A stretch of 64,000 bases of DNA, taken from NCBI GenBank assembly GCA_910577835.1, contig CAJTOU010000001.1:1-64000 (forward strand), written 5' to 3'. Source of the DNA: an uncultured Lachnospiraceae bacterium (GTDB lineage Bacteria; Bacillota_A; Clostridia; Lachnospirales; Lachnospiraceae). The notes below the pieces were generated by a model. It had not been told where the DNA came from. It saw only the letters and a list, made by a program, of their open reading frames with translations, and searched no databases. The translations under genes and the position numbers were made by a program. Of this stretch, positions 42,173-49,806 are shown one piece after another. Positions within the stretch are counted from its first letter, which is position 1, and each line of letters opens with the position of its first letter.

Positions 42173-42730
42173 ATGATTTCAGCAGGAGATTTTAGAAATG
42201 GTATAACAGTAGAAATAGAAGGAAATGTATACCAGATAATTGAGTTTCAACATGTAAAACCTGGCAAGGGTGCCGCTTTTGTAAGAACAAAGTTAAAAAA
42301 TATTAAGAGCAGTGGCGTGGTAGAGAAAACCTTCCGTCCAACAGAGAAATTCCCGCAGGCACGTATTGACAGAGTGGATATGCAGTATTTATATTCAGAT
42401 GGAGATTTATATCACTTTATGGATGTAAACACTTATGAGCAGATTGCATTGAATACAGATACCATAGGAGATGCCCTTAAATTTGTTAAGGAAAATGAAA
42501 TGGTGAAGATTTGTTCTCATAATGGTGCCGTATTTGCTATTGAACCACCTCTGTTTGTAGAATTACAGATTACAGAAACTGAGCCGGGCTTTAAGGGAGA
42601 TACCGCAACTGGAGCAACAAAGCCGGCAGTGGTTGAAACCGGAGCAACTGTTTATGTTCCATTATTTGTAGAGCAAAATGATACAATTAAGATTGATACA
42701 AGAACAGGCGAATATTTATCAAGAGTTTAA
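42173..42730 (+). CDS. efp: Translation elongation factor P
   Basis: A protein of 185 residues that rescues ribosomes stalled at proline runs. It has the three-domain EF-P layout: KOW-like N-domain with the loop HVKPGKGAAFVRTKLKN, whose lysine is the usual modification site, an OB domain (YLYSDGDLYHFMDVNTYEQI), and the C-terminal OB domain with ETEPGFKGDTATGATKPAVVETGATVYVPLF. Length is exactly typical. AAGGAGG lies before the ATG. A terminator follows immediately. Confidence 0.98.
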   Translation: MISAGDFRNGITVEIEGNVYQIIEFQHVKPGKGAAFVRTKLKNIKSSGVVEKTFRPTEKFPQARIDRVDMQYLYSDGDLYHFMDVNTYEQIALNTDTIGDALKFVKENEMVKICSHNGAVFAIEPPLFVELQITETEPGFKGDTATGATKPAVVETGATVYVPLFVEQNDTIKIDTRTGEYLSRV

Positions 42731-42742
42731 TAGTTTTTAAGG

Positions 42743-42782
42743 ATGGACTGTTTCGTCATAAAAGTGGCGGCAGTCCATTTTG
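42743..42782 (+). terminator. Intrinsic terminator after efp
   Basis: ATGGACTG (42743-42750) pairs with CAGTCCAT (42771-42778), followed by TTTTG. Confidence 0.8.
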
Positions 42783-42805
42783 TTAGTAACGAAAGCGTAT
42801 TTATA

Positions 42806-42833
42806 TTGCAGGATATTAACTGTATAGTATATA
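42806..42833 (+). promoter_or_regulatory. Candidate promoter of the DUF2079 gene
   Basis: TTGCAG at 42806-42811, a 16-base spacer and TATATA at 42828-42833, just before the ribosome site. Confidence 0.45.
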
Positions 42834-42849
42834 AAGGGAGACTGAACCG

Positions 42850-44664
42850 ATGGAAAAATCAAAGCAGAAAAGAAATCTGGGCATAATTGAAACTGTTATT
42901 ATGAGATTTATATCAACGATTTTGTTTTCAAGCCTGTTTGTACTTATGGATGATAAGCAGCGGTTTGTATCTATTCAGACTTTAAATAAATTTTCAGATT
43001 ATCATTTTTTACTATGTTATATTATTATATTTAGCGGCATTACGGTTCTTGTAATGCTGGCAGATTATTTGAATACGAAAAATATGGATGCATTTTTTCT
43101 GATGACAGCTTCTTTTATCTATGGAACAAGCATCGCATTGAATACTACCGATATCTATTATATTTCCACAGCAGGACTTTTTGTGGTACTGGTATTCTGG
43201 TATATTGCCACAAGGCTTGGCTATACATATAAACATCTCAGACTGTCTGACAGAAAGCTTAAAATTATACTTGCAGTTTTTGTAATAATAAATTTTTTAT
43301 ATCTTCTGACTCTTTTACTGTTAAGGGTGTATCTGTTTAAATGTCCGACCTTTGATTTTGGAATTTTTGTACAGATGTTTCATTATATGAAAAATGGGCT
43401 TATTCCATATACCACCTGTGAAAGAGACATGCTGCTCTCACATTTTACAATTCATTTTTCGCCAATTTATTATTTTATTCTTCCGTTTTATATGGTATTT
43501 ACTTCTCCATATACGCTGATAGTGGTTCAACTAATAGCTGTTTTGTCAGGAATTATTCCTGTATATCTGATGTGCAGAAATAAGAAAGCTTCCAATATCG
43601 TTACTCTGGCTCTGTGTCTGGCATATCTGCTTTATCCGACGCTGCGTGGAGGACTTTTCTTTGATTTTCATGAAAATAAATTTCTTGCACCGCTGGTTTT
43701 GTGGCTTTTGTACTTTTTTGAGCTGGAAAAATTCGGGAAAAAGAAACTGACGGGAATCATTGTCTTTACCCTTCTGATTCTTATGGTAAAGGAGGATGCG
43801 CCGATTTATACAGCATGTATCGGTCTTTTTCAGATATTCTATAAATCGGACAAAAGAGATAAAATTGCAGGATTTAGCGTAGCAGTTTTTTCGGTTATAT
43901 ACTTTTTTGTGGTTTTTCATTTTATGGGTATTTACGGAGATGCCGGAAGTGCCATTACTTCTTTTGGAAGATATGAAAATCTGATGGTTTCCGATTATGA
44001 CGGAGTATTGAAGCTTGTTTTAAATATGCTGAAAAATCCTGCTTATGTGATAAAACAGCTTATGACCGCCGAAAAACTGGAATTTATTTTGTGGATGTTT
44101 TTACCGGTATTGTTTCTGCCTTTCCGTACCAGAAAAATATCATCCCTTATTCTTCTGATTCCACTGATAGTATTGAATCTTTTGTCCAATTATGGATATC
44201 AGCACAGCATTTATTATCAGTATGCCTATGCTTCCGGTGCATTGGTTCTTTATGCCGCTTTTCTGGAGTTATCCAAGATGAAGGGGATTCGGGGGCAGGC
44301 TTTTTCTGTATGTATTATTGTTATGTCGCTGTTGATGTCAATTTCGTGCATTTCTGACAGAACTGTTTATTATAATGATTATGTGAATTATCATGAAAAG
44401 GTAGATGAAGTTAGAGCGCTTTTGGAAAAAATACCAAAAGAGGCATCTGTCTCCTCAAGTACCTTTTATCTTCCTGTAATTGCAGAACGAAATGAAATTT
44501 ACAGGCATAAAAATGAAGATGAAATGGATTATATTGTACTTACCTTATCCGGTTCTGAAAAAGATACAAATCTGAGGGAAGCAGATGAATATATGGAAAA
44601 AGGTTATCGGCTTTTTGGAATGGTAGAGGACAGAATTATTATATTGGAAAAAATTAATAAATAG
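42850..44664 (+). CDS. DUF2079 polytopic membrane protein
   Basis: A protein of 604 residues with about a dozen membrane helices. The conserved DUF2079 region is clear: FDFGIFVQMFHYMKNGLIPY, LLSHFTIHFSPIYYFILPFYMVF, then YLLYPTLRGGLFFDFHENKFLAPLVLWL and LMVKEDAPIYTACIG. The family resembles GT-C glycosyltransferases in topology and acidic first-loop residues, so sugar or lipid-linked transfer is possible but not shown. The C-terminal 110 residues form a soluble tail with a repeated YNDYVNYHEKVDEVRALLEKIPKEASV segment. GGGAG precedes the ATG. Confidence 0.88.
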   Translation: MEKSKQKRNLGIIETVIMRFISTILFSSLFVLMDDKQRFVSIQTLNKFSDYHFLLCYIIIFSGITVLVMLADYLNTKNMDAFFLMTASFIYGTSIALNTTDIYYISTAGLFVVLVFWYIATRLGYTYKHLRLSDRKLKIILAVFVIINFLYLLTLLLLRVYLFKCPTFDFGIFVQMFHYMKNGLIPYTTCERDMLLSHFTIHFSPIYYFILPFYMVFTSPYTLIVVQLIAVLSGIIPVYLMCRNKKASNIVTLALCLAYLLYPTLRGGLFFDFHENKFLAPLVLWLLYFFELEKFGKKKLTGIIVFTLLILMVKEDAPIYTACIGLFQIFYKSDKRDKIAGFSVAVFSVIYFFVVFHFMGIYGDAGSAITSFGRYENLMVSDYDGVLKLVLNMLKNPAYVIKQLMTAEKLEFILWMFLPVLFLPFRTRKISSLILLIPLIVLNLLSNYGYQHSIYYQYAYASGALVLYAAFLELSKMKGIRGQAFSVCIIVMSLLMSISCISDRTVYYNDYVNYHEKVDEVRALLEKIPKEASVSSSTFYLPVIAERNEIYRHKNEDEMDYIVLTLSGSEKDTNLREADEYMEKGYRLFGMVEDRIIILEKINK

Positions 44665-44665
44665 C

Positions 44666-44694
44666 TTGACATTAATATAAATTTAACATATAAT
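44666..44694 (+). promoter_or_regulatory. Perfect consensus sigma-A promoter
   Basis: TTGACA at 44666-44671, 17 bases, TATAAT at 44689-44694, starting two bases after the upstream stop codon. It drives the DUF5688 gene. Confidence 0.9.
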
Positions 44695-44724
44695 TAAAAT
44701 ACCTTAATAAAATATCAATAAAAA

Positions 44725-44747
44725 CTTTTAGTGGAACAAACTAAAAG
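44725..44747 (+). promoter_or_regulatory. Hairpin overlapping the Shine-Dalgarno of the DUF5688 gene
   Basis: CTTTTAGT (44725-44732) pairs with ACTAAAAG (44740-44747) around a seven-base loop. The right arm takes in the first bases of the AAGGAG ribosome site (44745-44750), so the stem would partly hide it. Confidence 0.55.
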
Positions 44748-44757
44748 GAGATTCTGA

Positions 44758-45726
44758 ATGAAAGAAAAAGATTTTTTCAGTGATATTAAAAGCGGTCTGC
44801 AAGGACTTATCGGAGAGGACTGCGTGGCAGAGCTTGTTCAGATAGATAAAAATAATGGAGTAAAGGCAGAAGGTATTATTGTTAAAGATGATAAAAATTA
44901 TATTTCGCCGGTTATTTATCTGGATACTTATTATGAACAGTATAAAAAAGGAAAAGCAGAAAATGATATTATAAACGAAATTTATCAAATATATCAGAAA
45001 TATTCCTGCGAAATAAATTTAGATTTGGATATAAAGATACAAGATTTAAATAATTATGAAAAAATTAAAAAGAAAGTAGCCTATAAGCTTATTAATTATG
45101 AAAAAAATGAGGAAATACTTCTGAATATACCCTATATACATTTTCTGGATTTGGCTATTGTTTTTTTCGTAATGGTTTCATGTCAAAAAGACAGCGGTAT
45201 AAAAAATGCAGCATTCCCAATTCGTAAAGAACACTTAAAAACATGGGGAGTAGCGGTTGAAGATATTTACAGAGATGCTCTGTATAATACGCCGGATTTA
45301 TTTCCTTTTGTAATCTCTCCCATGGGAAATCTGCTCGCAGAGCTAATCTGCAAAGAATTGAAAGGGGATATTTTTGAAGAAACAGACGGCGAACGTATGC
45401 AAAATGAGTTTGAAAGACTGCAAAAAGAATATGATTCAGGAGTATATGTGCTTACAAATACAAAAAATGTAAATGGCGCTTCCTGTATGCTGTACAAAAA
45501 TGTAATAAAAGAGTTTGCAGAAAAAGAACATACGGATTTTTATATTATTCCAAGCAGTATTCATGAGGTTCTGTTGTTTCCGATAAGCGATAAAAGGGTT
45601 ACAGCAGAAGATTTAAAGGGAATGGTGATTCAAGTAAACCGGACAGAGATAGATGAATATGAGATTTTATCTGACAATATTTATTACTATAATAGTGAAA
45701 ATGATAGTATTACAATAGTTTTTTAA
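44758..45726 (+). CDS. DUF5688-family protein
   Basis: A protein of 322 residues, cytoplasmic, without membrane helices. The opening FFSDIKSGLQGLIGEDCVAELVQIDKNNGVKAEGIIVKDD followed by ISPVIYLDTYYEQYKKGKA is characteristic of DUF5688, a family frequent in Lachnospiraceae. The middle VFFVMVSCQKDSGIKNAAFPIRKEHLKTWG and the end FYIIPSSIHEVLLFPISDKR are also family-like. The function is unknown. It has its own strong promoter and terminator, so it is a single-gene unit that is probably well transcribed, with translation perhaps tuned by the leader hairpin. Confidence 0.9.
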   Translation: MKEKDFFSDIKSGLQGLIGEDCVAELVQIDKNNGVKAEGIIVKDDKNYISPVIYLDTYYEQYKKGKAENDIINEIYQIYQKYSCEINLDLDIKIQDLNNYEKIKKKVAYKLINYEKNEEILLNIPYIHFLDLAIVFFVMVSCQKDSGIKNAAFPIRKEHLKTWGVAVEDIYRDALYNTPDLFPFVISPMGNLLAELICKELKGDIFEETDGERMQNEFERLQKEYDSGVYVLTNTKNVNGASCMLYKNVIKEFAEKEHTDFYIIPSSIHEVLLFPISDKRVTAEDLKGMVIQVNRTEIDEYEILSDNIYYYNSENDSITIVF

Positions 45727-45732
45727 TATTAA

Positions 45733-45783
45733 GGGGCTGCCATACTAAGAAACAACAGTTTAATCTTAGTGCAGCAGCCCTGT
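45733..45783 (+). terminator. Intrinsic terminator after the DUF5688 gene
   Basis: GGGCTGC with ACTAAG on the left (45734-45749) pairs with CTTAGT and GCAGCCC on the right (45765-45780). The T-run is short (TGTT). Confidence 0.75.
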
Positions 45784-45796
45784 TCAGATTGAAAAA

Positions 45797-45868
45797 TGCA
45801 CACGGCGGGAATCGAACCCACAGTTCACCTTCCGGAGAGGCGCGTTTTATCCATTAAACTACGCGTGC
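45797..45868 (-). tRNA. tRNA-Arg (anticodon CCG)
   Basis: On the minus strand the bases fold as acceptor GCACGCG/CGTGTGC (one G-U), D arm GTTT/AAAC with GG in the loop, anticodon stem CGCCT/AGGTG with loop CTCCGGA, variable loop of four, and T arm GTGGG/CCCGC with loop TTCGATT. The anticodon CCG reads the arginine codon CGG. Discriminator A at 45797. CCA is not encoded. Confidence 0.97.
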
Positions 45869-45883
45869 GACACTGACTTATAT

Positions 45884-45912
45884 ACTATAACCTATTTTCA
45901 GAATAATTGCAA
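45884..45912 (-). promoter_or_regulatory. Promoter of the tRNA-Arg gene
   Basis: Read on the minus strand: TTGCAA (45912-45907), 17 bases, TATAGT (45889-45884), 15 bases before the tRNA. Confidence 0.7.
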
Positions 45913-45919
45913 GTGTTTG

Positions 45920-45948
45920 TTGCAATTTTAAATAGAATCTGTTAGAAT
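45920..45948 (+). promoter_or_regulatory. Promoter of the 45980 gene
   Basis: TTGCAA at 45920-45925, 17 bases, TAGAAT at 45943-45948. It is divergent from the tRNA promoter, with the two -35 boxes eight bases apart and identical in sequence. Confidence 0.7.
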
Positions 45949-45979
45949 AAAAAGCAAATTATTTAACAGGAGGAAAAAT

Positions 45980-46801
45980 ATGAGTTATTTGAATCAGGAA
46001 AATAACAATGAAAATAAAGAAAATGATATAAAAATCAGCGAGGTCAGACATAGAACAGCCTCTTCAGAAAAAAATATTGTAAAAAATGCTTTTGGAAATA
46101 ACCGGAGGGTGATTTTGTGCATTGCACTGGTTACGATTATTGTAATTATGCTTATTTTCAGCATTGTCAGCAATTTGAACAAAGCAGTGAAAAAATCTCC
46201 TGATGATGGAAAAAATGATACTATTGCACAGACAGAGGAAACCAGCTCTGAGGAAAATGCAGAAGAAACATCTGAGGAACAGCCAACAGAGCCACAGTTT
46301 ACCCTGAAACCAGAAACAGAAGATTCAGAAATTGCAAGACTTGTTTCGGCTTTTTATCAGGCATACCTGATTAGCGGAGATATTAATGAAGTGAGCAATT
46401 ATATTGACTCTTCAAGTAATTTTAATGTAAATAAGCTGTCAATCAATAAAAAATATATTGAAACTTTTTCTGATATTCAATGTTATAAATCAGATTTAGA
46501 TACAGTGGACAAGAATTATGCAGTGGTAATCGTTACTTATAAAATAAAATTATATAATTATGATGAAATGCTGCCATCCATTGATATTCTGTTTTTGGTA
46601 GATGGAGATGCGGGATATAGAGTGCATAATCTTACAGTTGCAGATGAGTTTGAGAGACAGAAAGTGGAGAATGACCAGAACTTTCAGATTCTTGCAAAGA
46701 ATGCAGCAGAAGAGCTGAATGCGCTGTTAGCAGCAAATAGCGAACTGAATGAGGTCTATAATTTATATTTACATCCAGAAACTTCGGCACAGGGAGAGTA
46801 G
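45980..46801 (+). CDS. Single-pass membrane protein of unknown function
   Basis: A protein of 273 residues with AGGAGG before the ATG. A cytoplasmic N-terminus of about 45 residues precedes a membrane helix (about 48-70, VILCIALVTIIVIMLIFSIV). A Glu/Thr/Ser-rich linker follows (about 78-115). The extracytoplasmic domain from about 118 to 265 (IARLVSAFYQAYLISGDINEVSNYIDSS, then YAVVIVTYKIKLYNYDEMLPSIDILFLVDGDAGYRVHNL) resembles the cystatin/NTF2-like domains of cell-wall-facing proteins. No firm family. miaB follows after 24 bases, so both may share the promoter. Confidence 0.75.
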   Translation: MSYLNQENNNENKENDIKISEVRHRTASSEKNIVKNAFGNNRRVILCIALVTIIVIMLIFSIVSNLNKAVKKSPDDGKNDTIAQTEETSSEENAEETSEEQPTEPQFTLKPETEDSEIARLVSAFYQAYLISGDINEVSNYIDSSSNFNVNKLSINKKYIETFSDIQCYKSDLDTVDKNYAVVIVTYKIKLYNYDEMLPSIDILFLVDGDAGYRVHNLTVADEFERQKVENDQNFQILAKNAAEELNALLAANSELNEVYNLYLHPETSAQGE

Positions 46802-46825
46802 AAAACAGGATTTTGAAAGGAAAAA

Positions 46826-48295
46826 ATGTCAAGAAAAATGTATGATAAATTTGATTTGGACAAGATAGATTTAAGTAAGGAGCCATCACAAGAGGAACCC
46901 GAAAGACAATACTATTTTATGGCAAAATGCCGGAAATGGGTTCGGGAGTTTGAACGGAAAAATGGTCATCGCCCATGCTTTTTTACTCAAACATTCGGCT
47001 GTCAGATGAATGCCAGAGATTCTGAAAAACTGGAAGGAATCCTTTCCATTATCGGATTTGCAAAAGCAGACAGTGAAGAAGCAGCGGACCTTGTTCTTTA
47101 TAACACCTGTACAGTAAGGGAACATGCAAATCTGAAAGTGTATGGAAGACTGGGGTATTTAAAGACAATAAAAAAGAAAAATCCACATATGCTGATTGCT
47201 TTATGCGGCTGTATGATGCAGGAGGAAACTGTTGTTGAGAAAATAAAGAAAAGTTACCGCTTTGTGGACCTTGTTTTTGGGACTCATAACCTTTATAAAT
47301 TTGCAGAGCTTCTTTACAATCGTATATCTTCCGGAAAAATAACAATTGACATCTGGCAGGATACGGATAAAATCGTAGAAGAGCTTCCAGCAGACAGAAA
47401 GTATTTCTTTAAGTCTGGTGTTAATATTATGTTTGGATGCAACAATTTTTGCAGTTATTGTATCGTTCCATATGTCAGGGGAAGGGAACGGAGCCGCGAA
47501 CCGGAGCAGATTATCAGTGAAATCAGAAGGCTGGTTGAATCGGGCGTATCAGAAATTATGCTTTTGGGCCAGAATGTAAATTCCTATGGAAAGACTTTGA
47601 AAAATCCGATTACCTTTGCAGAGCTGCTTCTGGAAGTGGAAAAAATAGAGGGTTTGAAAAGAATCCGTTTTATGACTTCCCATCCAAAGGACTTATCAGA
47701 TGAACTGATTCAGGTAATGAAGTCTTCAAAAAAAATATGCCACCAGCTTCATCTTCCGATGCAATCGGGAAGCAGCCGTATTTTAAAGGAAATGAACCGA
47801 AAATACACAAAGGAGAGTTATCTTGCTCTGGTACATAAAATCAGGGAAGCAATCCCTGATATTTCCTTAACTACGGATATTATTGTGGGATTTCCGGGAG
47901 AAACAGAGGAAGACTTTGCTGAAACTCTGGATGTAGTAAGAAAGGTCAGATTTGACAGCGCATTTACTTTTCTCTATTCCAAAAGAACCGGTACGCCCGC
48001 TGCCACTATGGACAATCAGGTACCGGAACAGATTGTAAAAGAACGATTTGACAGACTGTTAAAAGAAGTTCAGGAAATTGCCTCAGAGCAGATTCAAAGA
48101 TTTGAAGGGCAGACTTTAGAGGTTCTTGCAGAGGAAAAAAATGAACAGTTAGACGGATATCTGACCGGAAGATTAAGCCATGGAATTGTTGTACATTTTG
48201 CAGGTGGAGAAGATTTAATTGGAAAGATTATCCCTGTAAAACTCACACAGGCAAGGGGATTTTATTATTATGGCATACAACCAATCGAAGACTGA
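46826..48295 (+). CDS. miaB: tRNA-2-methylthio-N6-dimethylallyladenosine synthase
   Basis: A protein of 489 residues, a radical-SAM methylthiotransferase acting on A37 of tRNAs that read UNN codons. The N-terminal cluster domain carries FTQTFGCQMNARDSEKLEG, NTCTVREHA and ALCGCMMQE. The radical-SAM motif is GCNNFCSYCIVPYVRGRERSR. The TRAM domain ends the protein (LIGKIIPVKLTQARGFYYYG). An N-terminal extension of about 50 residues is common in Clostridia. The last residues IQPIED and the stop fall inside a 32-bp dispersed repeat shared with the end of mutS. miaA lies 6 kb downstream. Confidence 0.97.
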   Translation: MSRKMYDKFDLDKIDLSKEPSQEEPERQYYFMAKCRKWVREFERKNGHRPCFFTQTFGCQMNARDSEKLEGILSIIGFAKADSEEAADLVLYNTCTVREHANLKVYGRLGYLKTIKKKNPHMLIALCGCMMQEETVVEKIKKSYRFVDLVFGTHNLYKFAELLYNRISSGKITIDIWQDTDKIVEELPADRKYFFKSGVNIMFGCNNFCSYCIVPYVRGRERSREPEQIISEIRRLVESGVSEIMLLGQNVNSYGKTLKNPITFAELLLEVEKIEGLKRIRFMTSHPKDLSDELIQVMKSSKKICHQLHLPMQSGSSRILKEMNRKYTKESYLALVHKIREAIPDISLTTDIIVGFPGETEEDFAETLDVVRKVRFDSAFTFLYSKRTGTPAATMDNQVPEQIVKERFDRLLKEVQEIASEQIQRFEGQTLEVLAEEKNEQLDGYLTGRLSHGIVVHFAGGEDLIGKIIPVKLTQARGFYYYGIQPIED

Positions 48296-48306
48296 TTGTT
48301 TAGTTA
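48275..48306 (+). repeat. Dispersed 32-bp hairpin-like repeat, copy A (miaB end)
   Basis: The core CAACCAATC-GAA-GACTGATTG (48278-48298) covers the miaB stop codon. It matches the mutS-end copies over 32 bases, mostly differing by transitions. Confidence 0.7.
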
Positions 48307-48362
48307 TACAGCCAGCAAAAATGCTGATTATCATAATTTAAAACCAGAAAGGAGACCTTAAT

Positions 48363-49718
48363 ATGGGATTTAAAAAAGATTTTGTATGGGGAGTATCTAC
48401 TGCTGCCTATCAGATTGAAGGCGCTGCCTATGAAGGAAAAAAAGGATTAAACGTATGGGATATCTGCTGCAAGCAGTCCGGATTTGTAAGAGACGGTGAT
48501 ACCGGAGATATAGCCTGTGACCATTACCACAGATATAAAGAAGATGTGGCGATTATGAAAAAAATGGGCGTAAAGGCGTATCGTTTTTCCATTAGCTGGT
48601 CAAGAGTCATACCTGATGGAATCGGAGAAATAAACGAGGAAGGGCTTGATTTTTATGACAAGCTGGTAGATGAGCTTGTAAATGCAGGAATTGAGCCATA
48701 TATTACCCTGTTTCACTGGGATTATCCGGTTGCTTTATTTCAAAGGGGAGGCTGGCTCAATCCTGACAGCCCTGACTGGTTTGCGGAATATACAAAGGTA
48801 ATTGTAGAAAGACTTTCGGACAGAGTGACACACTGGATGACAATTAACGAACCACAGTGCTTTATCAATATCGGTCATTCCGATGGTACACATGCGCCGG
48901 GGCTTAAATTAAATCGTGGCTATGTTTTGCAGATTATGCATAATGCACTGCTGGCACATGGAAAATCTGTACAGACTATCAGGCAGTATTCCAAACAGCC
49001 ATGTGAAATAGGATTTGCTCCTGTTGCCGAATGTGTGATTCCGGCAACAGAGTCCGAAGCTGATATAAACGCTGCTAAACGTGCAATGTTTGATGCTTCT
49101 TCTTATAATTGTATGTGGTCAAATGCTCTGTGGATGGACCCTGTCTACTTTGGTGCTTATCCGGAGGAAGCAGTGAAAGCGAATGAAGCATGGTGGCCAA
49201 AAATGAAACAGAATGATATGAAAACCATCTGTCAGCCACTTGATTTCTTTGGAATGAATTCCTATCAGGGCGGAACAGCAAAGGCTGGAACAAATAAAGA
49301 ATATGAATTTGTAAAAAAGCCTGTGGGTTATCCGCATACAGATATGACATGGCCGATTACGCCTCAGATTCTTCATTATGGTCCAAAATTTTTTTATGAA
49401 AGATATAAGCTTCCGATTCTTGTAACAGAAAACGGAATGGCAAATCCGGATGTAATAAGTCTTGACGGAAAGGTACATGACCCTCAGAGAATTGATTTTC
49501 TAAACAGATATTTAAGAGAATACAAAAAGGCTGCCGATGAAGGTGCAGATTTAAAAGGTTATCTGCAATGGTCTTTGATGGATAATTTTGAATGGGCAGA
49601 AGGGTATAATCAGAGATTTGGACTGATTTATATTGATTATCCGACTGGAGAAAGGACAATGAAAGATTCCGCATACTGGTATGCAGAAGTGATAAAAGAG
49701 AATGGTGAAAACCTGTAA
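48363..49718 (+). CDS. bglA: GH1 beta-glucosidase
   Basis: A protein of 451 residues. KDFVWGVSTAAYQIEGA is the GH1 N-terminal signature. The acid/base glutamate is in MTINEPQCF and the nucleophile in ILVTENGMA. Near the end FEWAEGYNQRFGLIYIDY has the E-W pair typical of enzymes that act on unphosphorylated glucosides, not the S-x-K-x-Y set of 6-phospho-glucosidases. No signal peptide, so the enzyme is cytoplasmic. AAAGGAG precedes the ATG. No sugar transporter is adjacent, so the substrate cannot be narrowed. Confidence 0.93.
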   Translation: MGFKKDFVWGVSTAAYQIEGAAYEGKKGLNVWDICCKQSGFVRDGDTGDIACDHYHRYKEDVAIMKKMGVKAYRFSISWSRVIPDGIGEINEEGLDFYDKLVDELVNAGIEPYITLFHWDYPVALFQRGGWLNPDSPDWFAEYTKVIVERLSDRVTHWMTINEPQCFINIGHSDGTHAPGLKLNRGYVLQIMHNALLAHGKSVQTIRQYSKQPCEIGFAPVAECVIPATESEADINAAKRAMFDASSYNCMWSNALWMDPVYFGAYPEEAVKANEAWWPKMKQNDMKTICQPLDFFGMNSYQGGTAKAGTNKEYEFVKKPVGYPHTDMTWPITPQILHYGPKFFYERYKLPILVTENGMANPDVISLDGKVHDPQRIDFLNRYLREYKKAADEGADLKGYLQWSLMDNFEWAEGYNQRFGLIYIDYPTGERTMKDSAYWYAEVIKENGENL

Positions 49719-49729
49719 ATAAATTATTG

Positions 49730-49777
49730 CAGTCGGCGCCTGTTGTAATCAGTGAAAATACTGACTGGCGCTGACTG
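49730..49777 (+). other. Nested hairpin between bglA and mutS
   Basis: CAGTCGGCGCC (49730-49740) pairs with GGCGCTGACTG (49767-49777) with one G-U, around an inner CAGT/ACTG stem. No T-run follows. It may end bglA transcription poorly or protect RNA ends. Confidence 0.5.
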
Positions 49778-49806
49778 ATTGATAAAAAGAACGACGGAGG
49801 ATGAAA

